DNA from: Halomonas sp. THAF5a
GTDB taxonomy: Bacteria; Pseudomonadota; Gammaproteobacteria; Pseudomonadales; Halomonadaceae
Assembly: GCF_009363755.1 (NCBI RefSeq)
Contig: NZ_CP045417.1
Span: 124,001 to 188,000 of the forward strand
Length of the DNA: 64,000 nt
Direction: 5' to 3'
The position numbers were made by a program, and so were the translations under genes. The notes under the pieces are model-generated. The model worked only from the letters and a program-made list of their open reading frames with translations. It was not told the origin of the DNA and made no database searches. Shown here in pieces: positions 10,351 through 19,400 of the stretch (position 1 is its first letter; every line of letters starts with the position of its first letter).

Positions 10351-10391
10351 GGTGCTGTGACTCCAGGCAGTCGTGGGTTATCCAGGCCCAC

Positions 10392-10418
10392 TTATCGCCC
10401 GCGAATGGCGGAGCTTTA
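10392..10418 (-). promoter_or_regulatory. sigma-28 promoter of the small flagellar-regulon gene
   Basis: On the minus strand TAAAGCTC (10418-10411), 11-base spacer, GGCGATAA (10399-10392; one mismatch to GCCGATAA). It points at the TTG start at 10350. Confidence 0.75.
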
Positions 10419-10481
10419 GGGTCCGTCCGGGAGAATCGCGGTGCCCTGTGCGCGTTAACGGATTGGCGCGGACCTTTTTGC

Positions 10482-10508
10482 TAAAGTTTACCGCGCCACG
10501 GCCGATAG
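10482..10508 (+). promoter_or_regulatory. sigma-28 promoter of fliD
   Basis: TAAAGTTT at 10482-10489, 11-base spacer, GCCGATAG at 10501-10508; -35 is a perfect consensus match and -10 matches seven of eight. The fliD ATG follows 43 bases later. Confidence 0.9.
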
Positions 10509-10551
10509 TTCGTGGCAGACATCCTATGGGCGCTCACGGAGGGGCTTTCGC

Positions 10552-11946
10552 ATGGCCAGCATCTCATCTCTCGGCATCGGTTCCGGCCTGGACCTCAACG
10601 GCCTGCTCGACCAGCTGCGCTCCGCCGAGCGGGAGAAGCTGGCGCCGTTGACGGCCCAAAAGAGCCAGGAACAGGCGAAGATCTCTGCTTACGGGCGACT
10701 ACAGTCCGGCCTGGACAAGTTCCAGGACGCCGTGGCCGCGCTCAACGACCCCGCGCTCTTCGAGGGGTTGTCGGCCAAGGTACAGGGCGACGGTCTGAGC
10801 GCGACCGCCGGCGCCGAGGCCAGCCCGGGACGTTACGAGGTCAGCGTCAATCGGACCGCGACGGCCGGTACGCTGGCGACCACGGCCGCTACTTCCCGAG
10901 ACGAAGAACTCTTCGCCAGTGCCGCTTCCCTGACCCTGGAGTTCGGCGCTACCTATGATGCGGATGGCAACTTCGACGAGACCGCCCCGGCGCTCAGCAG
11001 CCTGAATATCGATATCGCCGCCGGCAGCAGCCTGGAGGACGTGCGCGATGCGATCAACGCCAACGAGGAGGCCGGTGTGGACGCCTCCATCGTCAATGAC
11101 GGCAGCGGCTATCGGCTGGCGCTGAGCTCTCGGGAGACCGGCGCCAAGGCCTCGGTCGTGGGACTCTCCTTCGATAGCGGCCCGCTGAGTGAAGATACCG
11201 CCACCTTGCGACCGGGCAACGATGCCGAACTGGGGATCAACGGCATCACCGTCACTAGCCCCACCAATACCGTGGAGGGCGCCATCCAGGGCGTCACCCT
11301 GGAGTTGGACCCCTCCTCCACGGGAGAAACGCTCAGCCTGGAGGTTTCGCGGGATACCGATGGTCTCAAGAAGGCCGTAGAGAAGATGGTGTCGTCCTAC
11401 AACGAACTGCAGTCTACCATCGGACGCATGACGGCCTATGGCGGCGAAGACAATACCTCCGGCGAGCTGATCGGCGATCGCACCGTGCGCAACATCGAGT
11501 CGGACATGACACGCGACCTGACCAGCAGCGTGGCCGGAGGTGAGGTTTCGCTCATGTCGCAGCTCGGCGTATCGCTGAACGAGAAGGGGCGCCTGGAGCT
11601 AGACGAGGACAAGCTCGACGAGATCGTCGCGGCGAATCCCGAGCAGCTGGCCGACTTCTTCGCCGGCGCCGACGAGGCCGGCGGCCTGGCCGGGCGCATG
11701 GATGCCACCCTGGGGCGTTTCCTGGGCGAGGACGGGCTGATCGCCAGCGCGATTGAAGGCTCGGAGAGCCAGGTAGAAAGCCTCGATCGCCGCTATGTGC
11801 GCATGGAGCAGAGCGTGGATCGCACCGTCGAGCGCTACCGCGCCCAGTTCGGCCAGCTCGATGCCATGATCGCCAACATGAACCAGACTAGCAGCTACCT
11901 ATCCCAGCAGTTCGCCTCCCTGGATGCCCAGCTCGGGCGCGGCTGA
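10552..11946 (+). CDS. fliD: flagellar filament cap / hook-associated protein 2 FliD
   Basis: 464 residues. FliD caps the growing filament and folds exported flagellin into place. The N-terminal signature SSLGIGSGLDLNGLLDQL is diagnostic, followed by an amphipathic helix, a variable central domain containing a flagellin-hook IN-like repeat (LSSLNIDIAAGSSLEDV, ADINANEE-type), and a C-terminal coiled-coil region (about 400-464) ending MNQTSSYLSQQFASLDAQL, the usual FliD C-terminus. Length is normal. GGAGGGG lies eight bases before the ATG. It has its own sigma-28 promoter and no fliS or fliT follows it, so the usual fliDST operon is broken here; the small gene divergent from it may fill part of that role. 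Confidence 0.95.
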   Translation: MASISSLGIGSGLDLNGLLDQLRSAEREKLAPLTAQKSQEQAKISAYGRLQSGLDKFQDAVAALNDPALFEGLSAKVQGDGLSATAGAEASPGRYEVSVNRTATAGTLATTAATSRDEELFASAASLTLEFGATYDADGNFDETAPALSSLNIDIAAGSSLEDVRDAINANEEAGVDASIVNDGSGYRLALSSRETGAKASVVGLSFDSGPLSEDTATLRPGNDAELGINGITVTSPTNTVEGAIQGVTLELDPSSTGETLSLEVSRDTDGLKKAVEKMVSSYNELQSTIGRMTAYGGEDNTSGELIGDRTVRNIESDMTRDLTSSVAGGEVSLMSQLGVSLNEKGRLELDEDKLDEIVAANPEQLADFFAGADEAGGLAGRMDATLGRFLGEDGLIASAIEGSESQVESLDRRYVRMEQSVDRTVERYRAQFGQLDAMIANMNQTSSYLSQQFASLDAQLGRG

Positions 11947-11987
11947 TCCCCTACCGGCCTGTTGGCCCTTTTGAACCGGCTCATCCG

Positions 11988-12014
11988 GCGCCCCGGCCCT
12001 TGCCTTCGGGGCGC
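11988..12014 (+). terminator. hairpin after fliD
   Basis: GCGCCCCG at 11988-11995 pairs with CGGGGCGC at 12007-12014 across an 11-base loop. It lies 42 bases after the fliD stop. No strong T run follows. Confidence 0.45.
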
Positions 12015-12025
12015 TGTCATGGGTG

Positions 12026-12165
12026 CATGCCAGTCGAGGTGGACATACTCTCGATGACGACGGCTTTGTGGGTGTCCGGTGTCAGCAGCTGCTACCTGGT
12101 CGGCTCTCTTGAGCGGTAGCTTCCTGCAGCAGCAATTGAGATCAGTGGACATGAACCTCATTTCA
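12026..12165 (-). pseudogene. decayed partial copy of the small gene at 9988-10350
   Basis: Bases 12046-12085 align with 10031-10070 at roughly 34 of 40 positions (shared core ACTCTCGATG, then GACGGC and GTGGG). Read on the minus strand, one frame gives QLLLQEATAQESRPGSS then a stop, matching QQLEEAARSGASRQGA in the intact protein; after a frameshift LTPDTHKAVVIES matches LTLDAHEAVAIES. Frameshift plus stop and loss of the N-terminal half make it a remnant. It lies between fliD and the minus-strand flagellin, so fliD is flanked by the intact gene and its relic. Confidence 0.6.
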
Positions 12166-12177
12166 CTAACCTGGCCT

Positions 12178-14508
12178 TCAGCTCAGTAGCGAGAGCGCGT
12201 TCTGGGGGAGCTGATTGGCCTGTGCCAACAGGGTGGTGCCGGCCTGCTGGAGGATCTGTGCCTTGGTCATGCTGGCCACCTCTTTGGCGTAGTTGGCGTC
12301 CATGATTCGGGAGCGAGCCGAGCTGAGCTGTGTCTCGACCCTCTGGCTGCTATCGACCACGTTGTCCAGGCGGTTAGTAATAGCGCCGAGGTGCCCGCGC
12401 TTACTGTCGACGTAGCCGATAGCACGGTCGAGAGCCGCGAGTGGATTCTTGGGCTTCTTGAGTCGAATTTCCTGAGCATCTTCGACGATGTTGATGATGG
12501 TATGTGGCGTGCCATTGGAGACTTCATCACCGTTACCAAAGCCGTTGGCATCCGTGGTCACGCTGACGTTGAAGCTACTGTTCAGGTTGGAAGGGTGGTA
12601 GATGATCACCTCGCCATTCCCGTTGATGGTCTTGATAAGTATGTCGTTATCTTCGCTGTTGACCAGCGAAGCGATCTTGAAGCTGCCATATTCGGACTGG
12701 CTGTTTGGCAAGTCGAAGTAGTAGTTGCTGTCACCTTCGCTGCCTGAGCGCAGCACGTCATTGTGAACCTCGCCGTCAGCGTCAGTGTAGTTTACTTCCA
12801 CGTTACGCGGATCGATTGTAACGGTCGTGGTGCCGGAAACTGTCTGCACATTGTGGTCATCGGCCTCGTCGGTGCGGAAAGTAGCATAGGGAGAGCCGTC
12901 GATGGCTTGGGCGCTCAGCGCAGAGGGATTGCCATCGCCATCGGCGGAGACCGTAAGCTCGGCGCGGTAGTAGGAGTAGACCCCGCCACCTTCATCCACC
13001 TCGATGACGTACTCATCCTGATGACCAGCGTCATTGCGTTCCATCAGGCGGGTAGCGCCAGGCAAGGGATCACCGTTGCCGTCCTGAAGAGCGACCATCT
13101 CGCCCGACACGGATATGGCCGGCGTGCGGATAGTGCTGCTGGTGTCGTTCGCCAGCTCCGGGTCGAGGTGGCCCTGGCTGGTATCGGCTTGGAAGGTCAA
13201 AGTGGTGGTGGCGGGGGGGCCTGTGGTGGTTTCCTGAATGCTGTTAAGCGCGTAGTAGACGCTATCCCCGTTGTCGCTCTCCGTGGCTCTCAGGTAGTAG
13301 TCGCCATCTACCTGAACCAGCTCACCATCGGTCAGGCTGTTGCCGCCTTCATCGACGTATTCGAGCGTGTCGGCGGCATCCAGGTCGTAGCCATTCACGG
13401 TGCCGCTGGTGATGGCGGCGGGAGGCGTGTCGGGGCCGGGCAGCGGCGTGGCTGCCTGGCGAACTTCCATGGTCGTGGCGGTCGGACTGCTGTCGTCCAC
13501 GGTGTATTTCAGCTCGGTTTCATAGTGGCGCACGATACCGTTGGCATCCGTTTCCTCTACCAAGTAGGTGTCGCCATCCTTGACGACCCGGCGTGAGGCA
13601 CCATCGCTGAAGGCGTTGCCGCCGCTATCGGTAATGGTGATATCGCTCGAGGCGAGGTAGTCGGTAGATAGGGTGCCGGCCTCGCTATAGATCTGTCGGA
13701 CGGACCTGAAGCTGACTGAGCTGGTGTCGCTGGCGGTATCGTGCTCGGCCTGCACATTGACGTCATAGAGCACCGGTCCCCCGCTGGACACGGCGCTCAC
13801 ATAGTAGCCGGTATGATCGTTGCCGGGATTATCGGTACTGGGAATGCGTTTCAAGTCGTGGTTGCTGCCTCCCATGCCGGCGTAGCTGATGCTGGTATGT
13901 GCAGTATCGTCAAGGTGAATATCGCGGGCGCGGCCCATCAGGGTGTTGCGATCCGTGACCTCTCCGTCGATGCCGGCGATGGTGAACTCTTCCAACCCCA
14001 GCTCTTCCACGCTGAACCCTGGTGGAGTCAGGTCGATATCCAGCGTCTCACCGTCGTTGGCCCCGACCTGGAGCCCCACTTCGCCTGCGCGACCGGTAAG
14101 CAACGGCATCCCGTTGAACCTGGCGTTTTCTGCCAGGCGGTCGATCTCCTCGAGATTCGCGTTGATCTCCGCCTGGATCACATCGGTGTCGCGCAGCTTG
14201 AGCGAGCCGTTCAGCCCCTGCACCGTCAGCTCGCGGATGCGCTGGAGGCGCTGATTGATCTGATCGAGGGCGCCTTCGGCGGTCTGCGCGACGGAGATGC
14301 CGTCGTTGGCATTGCGCTGTACCTGCGCCTGGCCCCTGATCTGGCTGGTCATCCGGTTGCCAATGCCGAGCCCCGCGGCGTCGTCCTTGGCACTGTTGAT
14401 GCGCAGGCCGGAGGAAAGGCGCTCCATTGCGGAGCTGAGACTGCTCCGGGCCCTCAGCTGGTGCTGATGGCCCTTCAGGGCCAAGAGGTTGGTCTGAATC
14501 GATGCCAT
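12178..14508 (-). CDS. fliC: flagellin (large, 776 residues)
   Basis: Filament subunit. The conserved D0/D1 N-terminus starts MASIQTNLLALKGHQHQLR and contains RLSSGLRINSAKDDAAG; the conserved C-terminus runs from about 690 and ends QANQLPQNALSLLS with SARSRIMDANYAKEVASMTK. Between them is an unusually long variable region of about 500 residues rich in Asp, Gly, Ser and Thr, including three diverged repeats with a shared pattern G-N-x(4)-DG, then D-x-Y, then a Y-x-L strand (near 13640-13470, 13360-13200 and 13090-12920). The start is the ATG at 14508, which matches flagellin N-termini; the frame is open further upstream but that part lies over the promoter. A sigma-28 promoter lies at 14547-14573. 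Low Lys/high acidic content suits a saline habitat. Confidence 0.94.
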   Translation of the reverse strand: MASIQTNLLALKGHQHQLRARSSLSSAMERLSSGLRINSAKDDAAGLGIGNRMTSQIRGQAQVQRNANDGISVAQTAEGALDQINQRLQRIRELTVQGLNGSLKLRDTDVIQAEINANLEEIDRLAENARFNGMPLLTGRAGEVGLQVGANDGETLDIDLTPPGFSVEELGLEEFTIAGIDGEVTDRNTLMGRARDIHLDDTAHTSISYAGMGGSNHDLKRIPSTDNPGNDHTGYYVSAVSSGGPVLYDVNVQAEHDTASDTSSVSFRSVRQIYSEAGTLSTDYLASSDITITDSGGNAFSDGASRRVVKDGDTYLVEETDANGIVRHYETELKYTVDDSSPTATTMEVRQAATPLPGPDTPPAAITSGTVNGYDLDAADTLEYVDEGGNSLTDGELVQVDGDYYLRATESDNGDSVYYALNSIQETTTGPPATTTLTFQADTSQGHLDPELANDTSSTIRTPAISVSGEMVALQDGNGDPLPGATRLMERNDAGHQDEYVIEVDEGGGVYSYYRAELTVSADGDGNPSALSAQAIDGSPYATFRTDEADDHNVQTVSGTTTVTIDPRNVEVNYTDADGEVHNDVLRSGSEGDSNYYFDLPNSQSEYGSFKIASLVNSEDNDILIKTINGNGEVIIYHPSNLNSSFNVSVTTDANGFGNGDEVSNGTPHTIINIVEDAQEIRLKKPKNPLAALDRAIGYVDSKRGHLGAITNRLDNVVDSSQRVETQLSSARSRIMDANYAKEVASMTKAQILQQAGTTLLAQANQLPQNALSLLS

Positions 14509-14546
14509 GACTGCGTCCTTGCAAAGGCGATGTGTACCGTAGGAGC

Positions 14547-14573
14547 TTATCGGCAACCTCATGTGCCACTTTA
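14547..14573 (-). promoter_or_regulatory. sigma-28 promoter of the large flagellin
   Basis: Minus strand TAAAGTGG (14573-14566), 11-base spacer, GCCGATAA (14554-14547): exact -10 consensus and correct spacing, 38 bases before the ATG. Confidence 0.88.
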
Positions 14574-14660
14574 GCGACTGACGAGACAATCGGGGTGTCG
14601 ACGGCAGCGTCCGCATTCCCCGGCTGTCAACGGTCGTCGCAAAAAAATGGCGGCCTTCCC

Positions 14661-14687
14661 TAAAGTCCCTCCAAAAGCCGCCGTTAA
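14661..14687 (+). promoter_or_regulatory. sigma-28 promoter of the second flagellin
   Basis: TAAAGTCC at 14661-14668, 11-base spacer, GCCGTTAA at 14680-14687 (seven of eight). It is divergent from the other flagellin promoter, with about 87 bases between the two -35 elements. Confidence 0.85.
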
Positions 14688-14791
14688 AGGGAGTAACGGC
14701 CAACGGCGCCGTTGTGGCAGGCCCGCTGGGCCTCGGTAACTCGCAGCGGGCCCGCCAATGGAGCCCTCAACTATCGGGAAGGAATCACACC

Positions 14792-16090
14792 ATGTCCGTG
14801 ATCAATACCAACATCACTTCGATGATCGGTCAGCAGAACCTCCGGGAGTCTCAGAACTCCCTGTCCACCGCCATGGAGCGCCTCTCCTCCGGCCTGCGCA
14901 TCAACAGCGCCAAGGACGACGCCGCCGGTCAGGCCATCGCCAACCGCATGAGTGCCCAGATCACCGGCCTCAGCCAGGCGCAGCGTAACGCCAATGACGG
15001 CATCTCCGTCGCCCAGACCGCTGAAGGCGCACTGAACCAGGTCAACGACAACCTGCAGCGCGTGCGCGAGCTGACCGTTCAGGCGCAAAACGACACCAAC
15101 TCCGCCGACGACCGCGCTTCCATCCAGGCCGAGATCGACCAGCGTCTGACTGAGATCGACCGTATCTCCGAACAGACCGACTTTAACGGCGTCAAGGTGC
15201 TCTCCAGTAATCAGAGTCTTTCGATTCAAGTGGGCGCCAACGACGGCGAGTCTATCGACGTTAATTTGGAAAAAACCACCGCCAACACCCTTGGTTTAGG
15301 TGGCTTTAGCGTGACTGGCCCAGTAGACAAGTCGGGAACTGCTGGCGCAAAAGATGTATTCGGTGAGGCTGCGCATGGTTTGGTGACGCTAAATAAAACG
15401 AGTAATGCTGCTGTAGCGGGGGCTGCTTTTAAGGCAGCCTATGGTGAATCTACCCAAGTTACCGATACTAAAGTTAATGATTTTTCTGCGCAGCTGGCTA
15501 AGAATCTCGGTGTGGCGGCATCTGTTGTAAACGTAACCGCTTCTGATGCGTATGTCGACGACGCTGGTAACTGGTACGCAAAGGTAGATATTGATTCCTC
15601 CAAAGGAACTAACACTGTTCAGGCGCTTAATCAGCAAGGTTTGATGACGGAAGATGCTAGTGGTAACAAGGTGCAGTTTGACAGCACCACTAACACCACC
15701 GGCACTTATTATGTCGCAATTGATCCGGCTGATGCAGATAACGTGGCAGCCGCTACCGTCAATTTCTCTGAAGACGGCAAGGAGCTTGGCGTCAAAGACC
15801 TGATGGGAGGTGCTACAGCCAACCCCATGGAGCAACTGGATACGGCGCTTAATCAAGTCGATGAGTTGCGTTCCGATCTTGGTGCGATTCAGAATCGTTT
15901 CGAATCGGCCATCACCAACCTGAGCACTAACGAGACCAATCTCTCCGCGGCCCGCTCGCGCATCGAAGATGCCGACTACGCGACCGAAGTGGCCAACATG
16001 ACCAAGAACCAGATCCTGCAGCAGGCAGGCACCTCAGTTCTCTCTCAGGCCAACCAGCTGCCGCAGAATGTACTCTCTCTGCTGGGCTAA
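14792..16090 (+). CDS. fliC: flagellin (432 residues)
   Basis: Second filament subunit, of ordinary length. N-terminus MSVINTNITSMIGQQNLR with RLSSGLRINSAKDDAAG; C-terminus SARSRIEDADYATEVANMTK ending QANQLPQNVLSLLG. The start at 14792 matches flagellin N-termini and has AAGGAA nearby. The middle (about 15240-15790) uses many A/T-ending codons (aat, gat, gct, gtt, aag) unlike the flanking GC-ending conserved ends, suggesting the surface-exposed D2/D3 domain was exchanged by recombination. It shares the terminal domains but not the variable region with the divergent flagellin, so the cell may build mixed or alternating filaments. A strong terminator follows. Confidence 0.95.
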   Translation: MSVINTNITSMIGQQNLRESQNSLSTAMERLSSGLRINSAKDDAAGQAIANRMSAQITGLSQAQRNANDGISVAQTAEGALNQVNDNLQRVRELTVQAQNDTNSADDRASIQAEIDQRLTEIDRISEQTDFNGVKVLSSNQSLSIQVGANDGESIDVNLEKTTANTLGLGGFSVTGPVDKSGTAGAKDVFGEAAHGLVTLNKTSNAAVAGAAFKAAYGESTQVTDTKVNDFSAQLAKNLGVAASVVNVTASDAYVDDAGNWYAKVDIDSSKGTNTVQALNQQGLMTEDASGNKVQFDSTTNTTGTYYVAIDPADADNVAAATVNFSEDGKELGVKDLMGGATANPMEQLDTALNQVDELRSDLGAIQNRFESAITNLSTNETNLSAARSRIEDADYATEVANMTKNQILQQAGTSVLSQANQLPQNVLSLLG

Positions 16091-16137
16091 GCTGAGTCTC
16101 CTGATCGCCCTGCTGGGTGGTCGTGAGAAAAATATCT

Positions 16138-16161
16138 ACGGGGCCTTCGGGCCCCGTTTTT
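16138..16161 (+). terminator. Rho-independent terminator of flagellin
   Basis: Perfect 8-base stem ACGGGGCC / GGCCCCGT closed by a TTCG tetraloop and followed by five T (16157-16161). Classical structure, 48 bases after the flagellin stop. Confidence 0.93.
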
Positions 16162-16178
16162 GATGGAGTGAACATGCC

Positions 16179-16403
16179 ATGGAAAAACACGATGCCAGCC
16201 TCAACCTGCATACCAAGGTGGTGGCACACAAGGATATCGAGGTAAAGGTCAGGTCAGACGACGCGGCGCTGGGCACGCTGCTGGTCAGTAAGGGAAACGT
16301 AGAGTGGCTGCCGGCCAACAACCATGTCAACAGGTATCGCTTTTCGTGGGAGAGGTTCGCCAGTCTTATGGGTGAGCACGGCAAGCCTGTAAGAAACAGC
16401 TGA
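16179..16403 (+). CDS. small conserved protein, unknown function
   Basis: 74 residues beginning MEKHDASLNLHTKVVAHKD, with a central LGTLLVSKGNVEWLPANN and SWERFASLM near the end. The pattern of a beta-rich N-terminal half followed by KGxVxWxPA and a WxxF helix is one I associate with small conserved gammaproteobacterial proteins of unknown function. No signal peptide, membrane segment or cysteine. GGAG lies ten bases before the ATG. It starts just after the flagellin terminator, so it probably relies on readthrough or its own promoter; a role with flagellin is only positional. A reading of the same start region in another frame is short and non-coding-like. Confidence 0.7.
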   Translation: MEKHDASLNLHTKVVAHKDIEVKVRSDDAALGTLLVSKGNVEWLPANNHVNRYRFSWERFASLMGEHGKPVRNS

Positions 16404-16493
16404 TACCACCGCCGTTTCGTGGCCAATTCCTTGCTTTGTTCGTTCGCCTGCCCTGCTACCATTATCGCATTTGCCGTTTTTACAGGATAGCCC

Positions 16494-19400
16494 ATGTGCC
16501 GCACTGCCCAGCGTTCTGCCAGCAAGCCCTCTCCCAAGCAGCTAAAAGCCATCGACGCCTTGATCCGCCAGGGCCACTTCACCGAGGCCGAGACCAAGGC
16601 TCGTACGCTTGTGGAACAGCACCCGAAAAGCGGCGATGCTTTGGGTATCCTTGGCCTGGTGCTGGCCAATCAGACGCGCTACGGTGAGGCGTTGGAAGCA
16701 TTGAATCGAGGGTTGTCTTGTGCGCCGGGTACGCCAGCCATTCTGGCTACGCAGGGGCTATGCTTGTTTAAGTTGGAGCACCTTGATGCGGCAGTGGAGT
16801 CACTTAGCCAAGCGTTGTATCAAGAGCCCCATCGTTTAGCCGCGCGCACTAATCTGGGTAACGCCTATCTGGCGCTGGGTGAGGTAGAAAAAGCTCGAGA
16901 ATGTTTTGCCGAGAACGTGCGCCGCGATCCGCTGAATATTGGTGCCCACTACAGCCTTTCACAGTTTGTCACATACCACCCGGACGATGCCGTATTTTCT
17001 CAGCTGCCGCCGCTGCTGGAAAAGCCTGAGGTTTCCCAAAAAGACAAGGCGACGCTGGGATACATACTGGGCAAGGCGTATTGGGATAGTGGCGAGCCAG
17101 ACAAGGCATTTGCCTTTTTCCGAAATGCCAATGAGAGGCGAAAACATCTCAAGGGCGATCCTAATCTGCATGAAAAAGACGGTGCCCTAGCTGCTGCGAC
17201 CAATTTCCCAAGTGAAATCTATGCAAAACTGCAGAGCGGCGGCTTACAGGATGTGCCGCAAGTTGTCATCAGTGGGCTTTCCCGTTCGGGAAAGAGCCTG
17301 CTGGAATCACTGCTGGCAGGGGCAGAGGGCATCAAAAAGAGCGGGGAGAATCAGAACCTTCGCCTGTATGTCGATAAGGTGCTGGCGCCTTACGCTGGAG
17401 ATGTCAGCCAGTACTTGAATGCACTGACGCCGGAAAAATGTCGAGCCGATGCTCAAGGTTACACGGACTTTATAGGCTTCGATGGCAACATACGCATTAC
17501 CACTCGCCCCATGGATATCTGGGCGTTGGGATTGATCGGCCTGTGGTTTCCCAACGCACCCATCGTGTTCTGTCAGCGCGACGTGTTCGATCTGGGCCTG
17601 ACAGCGTATTTCAATCAGTACACCGAGGGTAACGACCACACCGAAGACCTCTACACCCTCGGCGAGCATATTGCCTACTACGAGCAGGCCATGCAGCACT
17701 GGGCTCGGGTGCTGCCTAACCCCATCCACTGGGTCAGCTACGAGGAGCTGGTGCGCGATCCGAAGGCGGTCTCCCGCAGGCTGCTCAAGGCGCTGGGCAA
17801 GCCGGACAACGCCGCCTATGAGCAGCAGGCCGCCCGCCATGCGGCATTCGCCGAGCACCTGAGCCCGGTGCGTTCGCTGGATGTGCCCATGCCCATCCGC
17901 CAAGACTTCGTCGGCGTCGCCGAGCCGTTCAAGCACCATCTCGGCCCGCTGGAAGATGGCTACCGGGCCGCCATGGAGGCCAAGGGGCTGCCCGTGCAGC
18001 CCATCGAGCGCTTCGATTGGCAATTGAAGGGCCGCCTGGTGGCCATCGACAACGCCGCCCGCCTGCCCCGGGAAGAGAACTTCGCCGAACTGATGGCCAC
18101 CAACGCCCTTGCAGTGGTGGCCTTCGACCCGGCCAGCCGCGTGGCGGCAGAAAGCGTGGCCGAGGTGGAGGAGTTTCAGCATGTGCCCCACGCGCTGCTG
18201 GGTGACGGCAAGCCCGTCACGCTTTACGCCACTCTGGATGAAAACCTGACCGCGCCGCTGGAGCCGCTGCCCGCCGAACGGCTGCCGGAAAGCCTGCGCG
18301 GCGGCGCCCAGGTGCTCACTCGCCTGCCCGTCAACACCCTGCGGCTGGACGATATCGAGGGCCTGGCAAGCCTCGACTGGCTGATACTTGACGAGTTGGC
18401 CGACGCCGAAGCCGTGCTGCAAAATGGCGAGCGTGCTCTTGAAGAGACGCTGTTGCTGCAGGTAGGTATTGCCTTTGCGCCGACGCACCATCGCCAACCC
18501 AATCTGGCTGAGGTCAGCCACTGGGCCAGCCGCCACGGCTTCAGCTTTTATCGCCTGAATAACCCTCAACACCGCAGCCTGCTGCCTGAGCGTGACGACA
18601 TCGCCCGGCCTCAGGCGACACAGCTGGCCAGCGCCGATGCGCTGTTTATTCCCACGCCCCAGCGTTTGGCGGCGCTGGACGACAACCGGCGCAAGCGCCT
18701 GGCGTTTGTGCTGGATACCGTCTATGGCATACACGACCTGCCCTATCAGCTACTGGCCGAAACCGACGCCGCCCTTGCCGAGCGCTACCTGAAGGCCCGG
18801 GGCTATGTGGGCGTTCATCGAGCGGTGGATGCGCCGGATATGCCGTCGTTTTTTGCCGTGCGCAAACCTCACCGCGCCGCCGAGCGGGGCCTCGCCGCTG
18901 CCCTGGCGCGGCATAACATTCACCGCGCGGTGGGGCTGGCCCAGCAGCTGCTGAAAGAGCACCCGGGCGATGCGGAAGGTCGTTATTATCTGGGTCAGGC
19001 GCTTTCGCACCTGGGCCAGCACAGTCAGGCGCTGGCGCAGCTGGTGCCGCTATACGATGAAGCGCCCCAGCTACGTTACGGGCTGGCGCTGGGTGAGGCC
19101 CAGTACCGCGCCGGGCACAACAAGGCGGTACGCCGCACTGTCGAGCAACTTGCCGAGCAGCACCCGGAGCACTTGGCCGTGGCGCGGCTTGCGCTGCTGC
19201 CGATGCTTGGCAGCCATAAACGCCGGGAGCTGGATGAAGCGCTGACGCGCTGCCGGGCGCTATTGGAACACGCCGACAGCGCCCTGGTAGCCGCTGGGCT
19301 TGGCGATGCGGTAAGCGCTCGCGCCGAGCTTTTGCATCTGGCGGCGCGCTTTGAGCAGGCGCTGGCACGGGATGCCGAGGCCAAAACGAGTGCCGTTTCT

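Noticed and set aside
14509..14703. 65-codon upstream extension of the large flagellin
   Set aside because: It would place the start before the sigma-28 promoter and its residues do not resemble a flagellin N-terminus; MASIQTNLLALKG at 14508 does.
16494..16494. sigma-28 promoter for the giant modification protein
   Set aside because: No TAAAGTTT/GCCGATAA pair at 11-base spacing lies in 16404-16493; any flagellar control would be by readthrough.
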